A DNA stretch of 64,000 nucleotides from 1-14-2-50-31-20 sp964617555 (GTDB taxonomy: Bacteria > Bacteroidota > Ignavibacteria > Ignavibacteriales > Melioribacteraceae), in contig CAZTYP010000071.1 in the NCBI GenBank assembly GCA_964617555.1, positions 15,206-79,205 on the forward strand. The letters are read 5' to 3'. How positions within the stretch are numbered: the stretch's first letter is position 1; every line of letters begins with the position of its first letter. A model generated the notes under the pieces. The model was not told the origin of the DNA. It worked only from the letters and a program-made list of their open reading frames with translations, and did no database searches. Shown here piece by piece: positions 54,618 to 62,013 of this stretch. The position numbers were made by a program, and so were the translations under genes.

Positions 54618-55481
54618 TTATTCAATTATTTTTTCTATCGGCAAAACAAGAATTCCTTCCGCCCCAACTTCTTTCAGTTTTCCGATACGTTCCCAAAAAT
54701 CATCTTCACTTATTACCGTATGAACCGAACTCCAATTTTCCATTGCAAGAGGCATTATCGTAGGGCTTTTTACTCCCGGTAATAACTCTATTATTTTTTT
54801 CAAAGAATTGTCGGGAGCGTTTAACATAATGTATTTTGTGTTTTTGGCTTTGTTAACGGAACGAATTCTGAATAAAATTTCATTTAAAAGATTTTTTTTC
54901 TCCGGTGAAAGATTTTCATTCGCAATTAATACTGCCTCCGATCTAAGAATTATTTCAACCTCTTTTAAGCCGTTGCTAATTAAAGTACTGCCTGTGCTGA
55001 CGATATCGAAAATAGCATCGGTTAAGTTAATATTGGGCGTTATTTCCACTGACCCGCTTATATAATGAACGGCTGCATTAATATTGTTTTCTTTTAAATA
55101 TTTATTCAAAATATTAGGATATGTTGTGGCAATTCTTTTCCCAGTTAAATCTTGCACAGATTGATAATTAAAAGATTTGGGAACGGCAATGGACATTCTG
55201 CATTTACCGAAGCCGAGTTTCTCTGTAACTTCCAACTTTTTATCATATTCAAGAATCACGTTTTCGCCCACTATTCCTATATCGGCAACGCCGTCTTGAA
55301 CATATTCGGGAATGTCGTCATCGCGAATAAATAATAATTCCAAATTAAAATTTTGCGCTTTAACCAAAAGCTGCCTTGAGTAATTATCTATACGAATACC
55401 CGCTTTAGCCAATAAATCCAAAGATTTTTCAGCGAGCCGCCCTTTTTTTTGGATTGCCAATCGTAATATTTCTTGTTCCAT
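54618..55481 (-). CDS. hisG: ATP phosphoribosyltransferase (long form)
   Basis: 287 aa, the long form with the C-terminal regulatory domain that binds histidine (about residues 205-287, GVKSPTIMPLAMENWSSVH). It performs the first, committed step of histidine synthesis. The catalytic part includes IQKKGRLAEKSLDLLAKAGI, the DIGIVGENV segment and DAIFDIVSTGSTLISNGLKEVE (the PRPP loop). A long form can be feedback inhibited without HisZ. It follows the attenuator by 19 bp and has a strong AAAGGAG site. Confidence 0.97.
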   Translation of the reverse strand: MEQEILRLAIQKKGRLAEKSLDLLAKAGIRIDNYSRQLLVKAQNFNLELLFIRDDDIPEYVQDGVADIGIVGENVILEYDKKLEVTEKLGFGKCRMSIAVPKSFNYQSVQDLTGKRIATTYPNILNKYLKENNINAAVHYISGSVEITPNINLTDAIFDIVSTGSTLISNGLKEVEIILRSEAVLIANENLSPEKKNLLNEILFRIRSVNKAKNTKYIMLNAPDNSLKKIIELLPGVKSPTIMPLAMENWSSVHTVISEDDFWERIGKLKEVGAEGILVLPIEKIIE

Positions 55482-55499
55482 AATTTCTCCTTTTAAAAC

Positions 55500-55525
55500 A
55501 AAAAAACCCCGAAAAATCGGGGCTT
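55500..55525 (-). terminator. Attenuator terminator in the his leader
   Basis: On the minus strand AAGCCCCGA pairs with TCGGGGTTT around a short T loop (nine pairs, one G-U), followed by a run of T residues, only 19 bp before the hisG ATG and 25 nt after the leader peptide stop. As it precedes hisG rather than ending an operon, it is best read as an attenuator. Confidence 0.85.
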
Positions 55526-55550
55526 AATTGAAGTTGTGTTTTTTCAAAAT

Positions 55551-55634
55551 TTATATTTCACCCCGTACCATTTCCGTTATACGATGATGGTGATGAGAGT
55601 AAATATTTAATATGTTTATTGTTTGTTGTTGCAT
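55551..55634 (-). CDS. hisL: Histidine leader peptide (attenuator), 27 codons
   Basis: Reads MQQQTINILNIYSHHHHRIT and then EMVRGEI, with four consecutive His codons (CAT CAC CAT CAT, 55584-55595). The start is the ATG at 55634, about 16 nt after the predicted transcription start; the ribosome-binding site is weak. An ACCAT/ATGGT hairpin (55567-55591) spans the His codons, and CGGGGT (55560-55565) can pair with GCCCCG of the terminator, so an antiterminator is available if the ribosome stalls on His codons. The organisation matches the enterobacterial his leader, but this is a distant lineage. An in-frame ATG at 55748 would add 38 codons upstream of the promoter and is rejected. Confidence 0.82.
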   Translation of the reverse strand: MQQQTINILNIYSHHHHRITEMVRGEI

Positions 55635-55654
55635 AATTATTATTTTTAACGCTT

Positions 55655-55686
55655 CAATTATAAAATTATTATTATAACTAAGCAAA
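55655..55686 (-). promoter_or_regulatory. Promoter of the his operon
   Basis: On the minus strand TTTG (55686-55683) is followed after 20 nt by TATAATTG (55662-55655), seven of eight matches to TAnnTTTG; it also reads as TTGCTT-17-TATAAT. Predicted start of transcription is near 55649, giving a short leader before hisL. Confidence 0.6.
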
Positions 55687-55741
55687 TAAATTTTGTTTTC
55701 ATCAACTTTAAGTGAGTGAAAATTCAAAAATATTGCGTGTT

Positions 55742-55759
55742 TTTGCATAAATATGCATT
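55742..55759. promoter_or_regulatory. ARG-box-like ArgR operator 1
   Basis: TTTGCATAAATATGCATT fits the general ARG-box consensus TNTGNATWWWWATNCANA at all fixed positions but the last. Palindromic arms TGCAT/ATGCA. It sits between the divergent his and arg promoters, and argR is in the arg operon. Confidence 0.5.
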
Positions 55760-55771
55760 AAATATATTAAT

Positions 55772-55789
55772 TTTGTAAAAATATTCAGA
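55772..55789. promoter_or_regulatory. ARG-box-like ArgR operator 2
   Basis: TTTGTAAAAATATTCAGA matches the ARG-box consensus with a single mismatch (A for T at position 7). Its centre is 30 bp from operator 1 and it ends 7 bp before the arg -35 element, a good place for repression. Confidence 0.5.
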
Positions 55790-55796
55790 ATAAGTG

Positions 55797-55827
55797 TTGA
55801 CAAACGATTAAATACCGATTACGTTTG
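55797..55827 (+). promoter_or_regulatory. Promoter of the arg operon
   Basis: TTGACA (55797-55802), then after 17 nt TACGTTTG (55820-55827), an exact TAnnTTTG element. TTG to -7 spacing is 20, the same as in the his promoter. The predicted transcript start falls at about 55831-55834, on or next to the leader ATG at 55832, so the leader mRNA may lack a 5' untranslated region. Confidence 0.75.
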
Positions 55828-55831
55828 GGCT

Positions 55832-55912
55832 ATGATTTTAAACTTATTAAATATTGCAAGTTTATTTGAACTTCCGATTCGTCCTCTTCCGCGTCGCCCC
55901 CTTTTGGGGTAA
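55832..55912 (+). CDS. Arginine leader peptide candidate, 26 codons
   Basis: Reads MILNLLNIASLFELPIRPLP and then RRPLLG, with Arg codons at positions 17, 21 and 22 (CGT, CGT, CGC) interleaved with prolines. It begins at the predicted transcription start of the arg promoter and ends 73 nt before argC. No poly-U terminator follows. CCTTTT at 55900-55905, inside codons 23-25, can pair with the AAAAGG ribosome-binding site of argC (55972-55977), so stalling at Arg21-22 would free argC translation. The gene is too short for the usual gene finders; its reality rests on placement and Arg content. Confidence 0.6.
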   Translation: MILNLLNIASLFELPIRPLPRRPLLG

Positions 55913-55985
55913 TCATAATCTATTTTAAAAAAAATAGCACATATTTAAAAATCAAAACAATTTAACAATTAAAAAGGAAAAGAAA

Positions 55986-56993
55986 ATGATTTCTGTAGGA
56001 ATCATCGGCGGAACGGGATATACCGGAAAATATTTACTGGAATTTATAAAAGAACATAATAAAATAGATAATTATACTCTTTACGCAAAAAAAAGTGCGG
56101 GAAGCAGATTGTTTGATGTTTTTCCGGAATTAGTTGGGATTGTTGAAGACCAAACCATTCAATCTGTTGATAATCTTTCGTACGAACACGATTTGTTTTT
56201 TGTCTCGTTACCTCATGGTGAGTCTCTTAAATATGTTCCCGCAATTTTAAATAAAGGAATAAAAGTAATTGATTTAGGTGGTGATTTTAGACTTGATACC
56301 AAAGAGCTTTATAAAGAATGGTATAAATTTGAGCATACGTCAGTTAATTTGCTTTCAGAAAAAATTTACGGTTTGGCAGATGTTCAAAGCGAAAAAATAA
56401 GCGGAACAAATTTTATTGCAAACCCGGGATGTTATCCTACATCTATCCAATTGGCCTTGATTCCTCTTGTTGAAAAATATTCCGATGATATTTTAAGTAT
56501 TAGTTCCGTTTCTTATTCGGGAACAAGCGGAGCGGGAAAATCCGCAAAAACCGAATTGCTTCTTTCTGAACTTGACGGAAATGCAAAAGCATATAATGTT
56601 AACACACACAGACATCAACCGGAGATAGAACAGGAACTGAAAAAATACGGGATGAAATCTCCGTTTGCTTTTACAACTCATTTGCTTCCTATTGCAAGAG
56701 GAATTTATTCAACTTCTACCATACATATGTATTCCGAAGTTTCCGAAGATGAAATAAAGGAATATTATTTAAATAAATATGCCGATTCAAAATTTGTAAG
56801 AATGCGCAATGTTCCTCCGGAAATTAAATGGGTTGTGAATACTAATTTCTGTGATATCAATATTTCGGCAAAAGGCAAAACGGTTGTAATTACATCAACA
56901 ATAGACAATTTAATTAAAGGTGCTTCGGGACAGGCGGTGCAGAACATGAATATAATGTTCGGTTGGGATGAAACACTGGGAATATTAAGATAA
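55986..56993 (+). CDS. argC: N-acetyl-gamma-glutamyl-phosphate reductase
   Basis: 335 aa. NADPH-dependent third step of arginine synthesis. N-terminal nucleotide motif GIIGGTGYTGKYLLEFI; catalytic Cys in ANPGCYPTSIQLALIPL (about residue 143); HRHQPEIEQEL with the active-site His. First gene of the operon, with an AAAAAGGAAAAG ribosome-binding site that may be masked by the leader. Followed by argJ after 17 bp. Confidence 0.97.
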   Translation: MISVGIIGGTGYTGKYLLEFIKEHNKIDNYTLYAKKSAGSRLFDVFPELVGIVEDQTIQSVDNLSYEHDLFFVSLPHGESLKYVPAILNKGIKVIDLGGDFRLDTKELYKEWYKFEHTSVNLLSEKIYGLADVQSEKISGTNFIANPGCYPTSIQLALIPLVEKYSDDILSISSVSYSGTSGAGKSAKTELLLSELDGNAKAYNVNTHRHQPEIEQELKKYGMKSPFAFTTHLLPIARGIYSTSTIHMYSEVSEDEIKEYYLNKYADSKFVRMRNVPPEIKWVVNTNFCDINISAKGKTVVITSTIDNLIKGASGQAVQNMNIMFGWDETLGILR

Positions 56994-57010
56994 GATTATA
57001 AGGAAAAAAG

Positions 57011-58216
57011 ATGTTCAACTTTATTAAGAACGGTTCAATCACTTCGGTAAAAGGATTTAAAGCAGCGGGAATTCATGCGGGACTAAAAAGGAAAAGAAAA
57101 GATTTGGCTTTGATAGTTTCCGAAGAACCGTGCAGTGTTGCGGGAACATTTACACAAAATAAAGTTAAGGCGGCTCCGTTGTTAGTTTCCGAAGCCCTTA
57201 TAAACAAAGGTGGAAAAGTTCGTGCCGTATTGGTTAATTCCGGTAACGCCAATGCTTGTACCGGAGAAAGAGGGTACAACGATGCTTTGGAATCGCAAAA
57301 ATATTGTGCGGAAAAACTAGGCCTTAAACAAGAAGAAGTGGTAATAAGTTCTACCGGAGTTATCGGAGAATATATGCCTATGCATATTCTTAAAACCGGA
57401 ATAGATACTATTGTAAACGAACTTTCGGACGAAGGCGGATTAAAAGCTGCAAAAGCAATTCTTACAACAGATTTGGTGGAAAAGCCTTTTGCCGTTAAAG
57501 TACAACTATCTTCCGGCGAAGTTACAATTGGCGGAATTGCAAAGGGAAGCGGTATGATTATGCCGAACATGGCTACAATGCTGGCTTTTATAGGAACAGA
57601 TGCAAAAATAGAGAATGCCGTTGTTAAAAAATTATTACTTAAAAGCGTTCAAAATTCTTTCAACAAAATTTCGGTTGACGGAGATACCAGTACAAACGAT
57701 ATGGTTGTTTTAATGGCCAACGGGTTATCGGAAGTGGAAATTACGGCCGGCAGTAAAGACGAAGACCTTTTTTACGAAGCACTTTTATCCGTAACAATTG
57801 AAATGGCCAAAGCTATTGTTAAAGACGGAGAAGGAGCTTCTAAACTTATAACAATTAATGTTGTTGGATGTAATACCGATGCCGATGCAAATTTAATTGC
57901 CAAAACAATTGCAAACTCACCGCTCGTTAAAACCGCAATTTACGGAAGTGATGCTAACTGGGGCAGGATTATTTCGGCTGCCGGTAGGAGCGGAGTGGAT
58001 TTTGAACCTTCCCTGGCCGAAATAAAATTTGACGATATGACAATACTTTCGGCGGGCTACAAGCATAATTTTGACGAAGAAGAAGCAACTAAAATTTTAT
58101 CGAAGGAAGAAGTAACTATTACGGTAAACCTTAATGCAGGTAAGGGAAAATCAACTTGGTGGACATGTGATTTCACCGAAAAGTATATTGAAATAAATGC
58201 TTCGTACAGAACATAA
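57011..58216 (+). CDS. argJ: Glutamate N-acetyltransferase (ArgJ)
   Basis: 401 aa. ArgJ transfers the acetyl group of N-acetylornithine to glutamate, so the pathway is the cyclic type; it may also make N-acetylglutamate from acetyl-CoA, which would fit the absence of argA here. The self-cleavage site is GSGMIMPNMATML, with the nucleophile Thr (about residue 188) starting the beta chain. DGDTSTNDM and the late GSDANWGRIISAAGRSG are also typical. It follows argC by 17 bp. Confidence 0.96.
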   Translation: MFNFIKNGSITSVKGFKAAGIHAGLKRKRKDLALIVSEEPCSVAGTFTQNKVKAAPLLVSEALINKGGKVRAVLVNSGNANACTGERGYNDALESQKYCAEKLGLKQEEVVISSTGVIGEYMPMHILKTGIDTIVNELSDEGGLKAAKAILTTDLVEKPFAVKVQLSSGEVTIGGIAKGSGMIMPNMATMLAFIGTDAKIENAVVKKLLLKSVQNSFNKISVDGDTSTNDMVVLMANGLSEVEITAGSKDEDLFYEALLSVTIEMAKAIVKDGEGASKLITINVVGCNTDADANLIAKTIANSPLVKTAIYGSDANWGRIISAAGRSGVDFEPSLAEIKFDDMTILSAGYKHNFDEEEATKILSKEEVTITVNLNAGKGKSTWWTCDFTEKYIEINASYRT

Positions 58217-58236
58217 ATTTGAATGGAGAAACAAAA

Positions 58237-59028
58237 ATGAAAACGGTTGTATTAAAACTTAGCGGCAAAGCTCTTAACGAGTTCACAACCAACGAACAAT
58301 ATATTGAAATGATGCACAATCTAAAAGAGCATTATGACGGAGTGATAATAATACACGGTGCCGGAAAGATGATTAGCGAATGGTCGGAAGCAATGAAATT
58401 GGAAGCCTCTTTTGTAAACGGACATAGAAAAACCACAAAAGAAATTATGGATGTTGTTTCTGCCGTACAAGGAGGACTTACAAATTCCAAAATTATAAGT
58501 TTTTTACATGCAAAAGGTTTTGAAGCAATGGGGCTTAACGGAATAGACCGTAATCTTTTTGTTGCCGAATATCTTAATAAAGATTTGGGGTTTGTCGGTG
58601 TTCCTAAATTAAACGGTGATATTACCTGGTTGAAAAATTTGATGAAAGAAAACATCATCCCCGTTTATTCGTCTGTTTGTAGAGACATTAACGGAAATTT
58701 AATGAATGTGAATGCCGATTTGTTTGCAAAGGAAATGGCAATAGCTCTTAAAGCCGATACGGTTCTTTTTGTTTCCGATATTGAGGCGGTAAAAATAGAA
58801 GGTGAAAATAAAAAAGAAATGTCGGAAGAAGAAATTAAAGAAGGAATTGAAAACGGACACATAACCGACGGAATGATTCCCAAATTGGAAAGCAGTATCG
58901 AATTGTTAAATAAGGCTGTAAAAAGAGTATGGATTGGTAACAACCCTACAAAATTAAAATTTAAATCCGCTTTGATTAATAATATGGGCGGAACATGGAT
59001 TGTTGAATCTAAAAGAGTGGCAATGTAA
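58237..59028 (+). CDS. argB: N-acetylglutamate kinase
   Basis: 263 aa from the ATG at 58237, preceded by TGGAGA; an in-frame ATG at 58219 overlaps that site. An amino-acid kinase fold: VVLKLSGKALNE, IIIHGAGKMISEWSE, SFVNGHRKTTKEIMDVV and the NINAD-like MNVNADLFAKEMAIAL. It phosphorylates N-acetylglutamate. The sequence differs from classic NAGK in several segments (HGAGK for HGGG), so a related role is possible but operon context makes argB most likely. Its stop overlaps the argD start (TAATG). Confidence 0.9.
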   Translation: MKTVVLKLSGKALNEFTTNEQYIEMMHNLKEHYDGVIIIHGAGKMISEWSEAMKLEASFVNGHRKTTKEIMDVVSAVQGGLTNSKIISFLHAKGFEAMGLNGIDRNLFVAEYLNKDLGFVGVPKLNGDITWLKNLMKENIIPVYSSVCRDINGNLMNVNADLFAKEMAIALKADTVLFVSDIEAVKIEGENKKEMSEEEIKEGIENGHITDGMIPKLESSIELLNKAVKRVWIGNNPTKLKFKSALINNMGGTWIVESKRVAM

Positions 59029-60167
59029 TGAGCGCATTATTAAAAAATTATTCACGCTATCCGATAGAATTTGTTGAAGGTAAAGGGATTAATTTATACG
59101 ATGTTAACGGGACAAAGTACTTGGATTTTCTTTCTGGTATTGCAGTTACGGGATTCGGACACCGGCATAAAGAAATTACCGAAGCTGCAAATAACCAATT
59201 AAACAAATTATGGCATGTTTCAAATCTTTTTGAAGCAACACAACAAGAAAATTTAGCCGCCAAACTTACAAAAAAAAGTGGATTACACTCTGTCTTTTTC
59301 TGTAATTCCGGAACCGAAGCCAATGAAGCCGCAATAAAATTTGCACGAAAATGGGGCGGAGATAGAAAAACCATAATAGTTGCAAACGGAAGTTTTCACG
59401 GTAGAACAATGGGAAGTCTTTCCGCAACCGGACAAGAAAAATTATGGAACGGTTTTACCCCGATGTTGCAAGGATTTAAGTTTGTAGACTTTAATAATAT
59501 CGATCAAATAAAAGAGCAAATAGACAAAACCGTTTGCGCTGTTATGATTGAACCCATTCAAGGAGAAAACGGAATAATTATTCCTGACGATGAATATTTG
59601 CCCGAGCTAAAACAACTCTGTAACGAAAAAAACATTTTACTCATTTTAGATGAGGTTCAGGCGGGAATGGGAAGAACCGGAAAGTTTTTTGCTTATCAAT
59701 GGAGTAACATACTTCCCGATATTATTACCTCCGCAAAAGGTTTGGCAAACGGACTCCCTTTAGGCGCAACCATTTGCAGTAAAAGTGTTGCCAATACAAT
59801 TTTTCCCGGAGATCACGGTTCAACGTTCGGAGGAAATCCGGTTGCCGTTGCGGCTGCAAATAAAGTAGTTGATTTGCTTACGGAAAAACAATTGCTCGAA
59901 AATTACAATAACGGGGAAACATTAAAAAAAGAAATTCTTTCATTAAAAAATCCTTTAATAAAAACAATAAGAGGAAAAGGATTAATGATAGGGATTGAAT
60001 TTACAAAACCGGTTGCCAAAGTAATTGCAAAAGAATTATTGAGAAATAAAATTTTAGTGGGAAATTCCGGTGATACGGTTTTACGCCTGCTTCCTCCGTT
60101 TATTATAACAAAAGACGATATCCAAAAATTTGCAAAAATATTCATTTCCGTCCTTTCGAAAGTTTAG
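59028..60167 (+). CDS. argD: Acetylornithine aminotransferase
   Basis: 379 aa. A class III PLP aminotransferase: FFCNSGTEANEAAIKFARKW, then ANGSFHGRTMGSLSATG, LLILDEVQAGMGRTGKFFAY and SAKGLANGLPLGA with the PLP Lys. It converts N-acetylglutamate semialdehyde to N-acetylornithine. Start codon overlaps the argB stop. Confidence 0.96.
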   Translation: MSALLKNYSRYPIEFVEGKGINLYDVNGTKYLDFLSGIAVTGFGHRHKEITEAANNQLNKLWHVSNLFEATQQENLAAKLTKKSGLHSVFFCNSGTEANEAAIKFARKWGGDRKTIIVANGSFHGRTMGSLSATGQEKLWNGFTPMLQGFKFVDFNNIDQIKEQIDKTVCAVMIEPIQGENGIIIPDDEYLPELKQLCNEKNILLILDEVQAGMGRTGKFFAYQWSNILPDIITSAKGLANGLPLGATICSKSVANTIFPGDHGSTFGGNPVAVAAANKVVDLLTEKQLLENYNNGETLKKEILSLKNPLIKTIRGKGLMIGIEFTKPVAKVIAKELLRNKILVGNSGDTVLRLLPPFIITKDDIQKFAKIFISVLSKV

Positions 60168-60215
60168 GAAAGTTCGGATATTGTCAACACAAAAAAAAAA
60201 GAATAGGAGGTTGAC

Positions 60216-60671
60216 ATGTCAGCTAAGACAAAAAGACAAAATCTTATAAAAGAATTATTAAATACAAAAGTAATAGGTAGCCAAGAGGAATTGGCAAGAC
60301 TTTTGTCTAAAAAAAATATTACCGCTACACAAGCAACACTTAGCAGAGATTTTGCGGAGTTGGGAGTTGTTAGAACAATAACGGAAAACGGAATAAGATA
60401 CATATTAAATAGCGACGAAGCCGGTAAACAAATAAGTAAACTTGTAAGCTATGAGATTATTTCGATTGAAAGCAACGAAAATCTTATTGTGTTGCGAACG
60501 CTCGCGGGTAGAGCTCAAGGAGTTGCTCATTTTATTGACAGAATGAACAAGCAAGAAATACTCGGAACAGTTGGCGGTGATGATACGGTTTTAATAATTC
60601 CGGATAGAGCCAAAAATATTCCAGTAATAATAAGAATGATTAAAAATATAATTATAAAAACAAACTATTAA
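60216..60671 (+). CDS. argR: Arginine repressor ArgR
   Basis: 151 aa. The N-terminal winged helix (about residues 1-70) has the DNA-reading segment ATQATLSRDFAELGVVRT, and the C-terminal domain holds GTVGGDDTVLIIPD, the arginine-binding and trimer-contact region with two Asp. It senses arginine and should bind the ARG-box-like palindromes at 55742-55789. Its place inside the operon it probably controls makes an autoregulatory loop. A strong AGGAGG site precedes it. Confidence 0.95.
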   Translation: MSAKTKRQNLIKELLNTKVIGSQEELARLLSKKNITATQATLSRDFAELGVVRTITENGIRYILNSDEAGKQISKLVSYEIISIESNENLIVLRTLAGRAQGVAHFIDRMNKQEILGTVGGDDTVLIIPDRAKNIPVIIRMIKNIIIKTNY

Positions 60672-60676
60672 CTACG

Positions 60677-60690
60677 TTCATAAATATGGA
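60677..60690. promoter_or_regulatory. ARG-box-like sequence before argG
   Basis: TTCATAAATATGGA shares the 10-mer CATAAATATG with operator 1 at 55742-55759 but has two mismatches to the ARG-box core. It lies between argR and argG. Confidence 0.25.
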
Positions 60691-60710
60691 CTTTTGAAAG
60701 GAGAAGAATT

Positions 60711-61910
60711 ATGAAACCGAAAAAAATCGTTGTTGCCTACTCCGGCGGGTTAGATACGTCGGTAATGGTTAAATGGCTAAGTGAAAAATATGATGCGGAG
60801 ATTATTGCCGTTACCGGAGATTTGGGCCAAAAAAGCGAATTAATCGGGCTTGAAGAAAAGGCGCTAAAAACAGGAGCATCCAAAGTTCATGTTATCGATT
60901 TAAAAGATGAATTTATTAAAGAGTATGCCTTCAAAGCTTTAAAAGCAGGGGCCCTTTACGAAAACGAATATCCTATGGGATGTTCGATAGGCAGACCGTT
61001 GCTTGCTAAAATGCTTGTGGATGTTGCCCTTAAAGAAGGGGCCGATACAATAGCACACGGAGCTACCGGAAAAGGAAACGACCAGGTAAGATTTGAAGTG
61101 AGTATTCAAGCATTAGCTCCGCATCTTAATGTAATTGCACCTTTAAGAACTTGGGAATTTAAGAGCCGAGAAGAAGAAATTGAATATGCTAAAAAGCATA
61201 ATATTCCCGTTCAAGCTACAAAAGATAATCCTTATTCAATAGATGAAAATATTTTTGGAATTTCCGTTGAATGCGGTGTGTTGGAAGACCCGACGGCAGA
61301 ACCTCCGGCAGATGCATATCAGATTACAACCGACCCGAAAAATGCACCCGATAAAGAGGAAATTGTTACCATAAAATTTGAGAAAGGTGTTCCGGTTGCT
61401 CTTAACGGTGTGGAGAAAAAACCGGTTGATTTGGTTGTTGAATTAAATGAGCTTGGTTCCAAACACGGAATAGGCAGGTTAGATATAATTGAAAACAGAG
61501 TGGTTGGAATAAAATCTAGAGAAATTTACGAAGCTCCTTCTGCCACAATACTCCATAAAGCACATCACGAATTGGAAAAGTTAATTTTGGACAAAGATAC
61601 TTATAGATATAAACAAGGGGTTTCCAACCAAGTTGCAAATATGATTTACGACGGTGTTTGGTTTTCTCCGTTATTTGATGCACTTATGGCTTTTGTTGAT
61701 AAAACTCAGGAATACGTAACCGGTGAGGTTAAACTTGAATTGTATAAAGGAAATTTAAGAACACTTTCAAGATATTCCGAATACAGTTTGTATAACGAAG
61801 AACTGGCAACATATAAAGAAGGCGATAAATTTGACCATGCCGCTTCCATCGGTTTTATTCATCTTTACGGGTTACCATTTAAAACCGTTAGTGAAGTGCG
61901 AAACAAATAA
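60711..61910 (+). CDS. argG: Argininosuccinate synthase
   Basis: 399 aa. It joins citrulline and aspartate using ATP. VVAYSGGLDTSVMVKWL is the PP-loop (SGGLDTS); ITAHGATGKGNDQVRFE-like IAHGATGKGNDQVRFE follows, and SIDENIFGISVECG is typical. It follows argR by 39 bp with AAAGGAG in front, and ends just before a terminator. Confidence 0.97.
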   Translation: MKPKKIVVAYSGGLDTSVMVKWLSEKYDAEIIAVTGDLGQKSELIGLEEKALKTGASKVHVIDLKDEFIKEYAFKALKAGALYENEYPMGCSIGRPLLAKMLVDVALKEGADTIAHGATGKGNDQVRFEVSIQALAPHLNVIAPLRTWEFKSREEEIEYAKKHNIPVQATKDNPYSIDENIFGISVECGVLEDPTAEPPADAYQITTDPKNAPDKEEIVTIKFEKGVPVALNGVEKKPVDLVVELNELGSKHGIGRLDIIENRVVGIKSREIYEAPSATILHKAHHELEKLILDKDTYRYKQGVSNQVANMIYDGVWFSPLFDALMAFVDKTQEYVTGEVKLELYKGNLRTLSRYSEYSLYNEELATYKEGDKFDHAASIGFIHLYGLPFKTVSEVRNK

Positions 61911-61936
61911 TAGTAGTTGGAAATACGTACATGAAG

Positions 61937-61967
61937 AAGATGCCGGTTTTATTCCGGCATCTTTTTT
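61937..61967 (+). terminator. Rho-independent terminator between argG and argH
   Basis: AAGATGCCGG (61937-61946) pairs perfectly with CCGGCATCTT (61954-61963), then T residues follow. It lies 26 bp after the argG stop and 46 bp before argH, so most transcripts should end here, leaving argH with reduced read-through or its own promoter. Confidence 0.9.
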
Positions 61968-62013
61968 ATTATTATTTGTCGAAAAAATAATTTGAATTAA
62001 GTAAGGATAAAAA

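Noticed and set aside
55635..55748. N-terminal extension of the his leader frame to 65 codons
   Set aside because: The upstream ATG lies before the predicted promoter and start of transcription, and the extra part has no His run. The 27-codon form is preferred.
55920..55937. CTATTTT/AAAATAG hairpin after the arg leader as a terminator
   Set aside because: The stem is almost all A-T and no T run follows, so transcription termination there is unlikely.
61931..61990. Short frame overlapping the argG-argH terminator (starts MKKMPVLFRH)
   Set aside because: It has one Arg codon only and is formed by the terminator hairpin itself, so it is not a convincing leader peptide.
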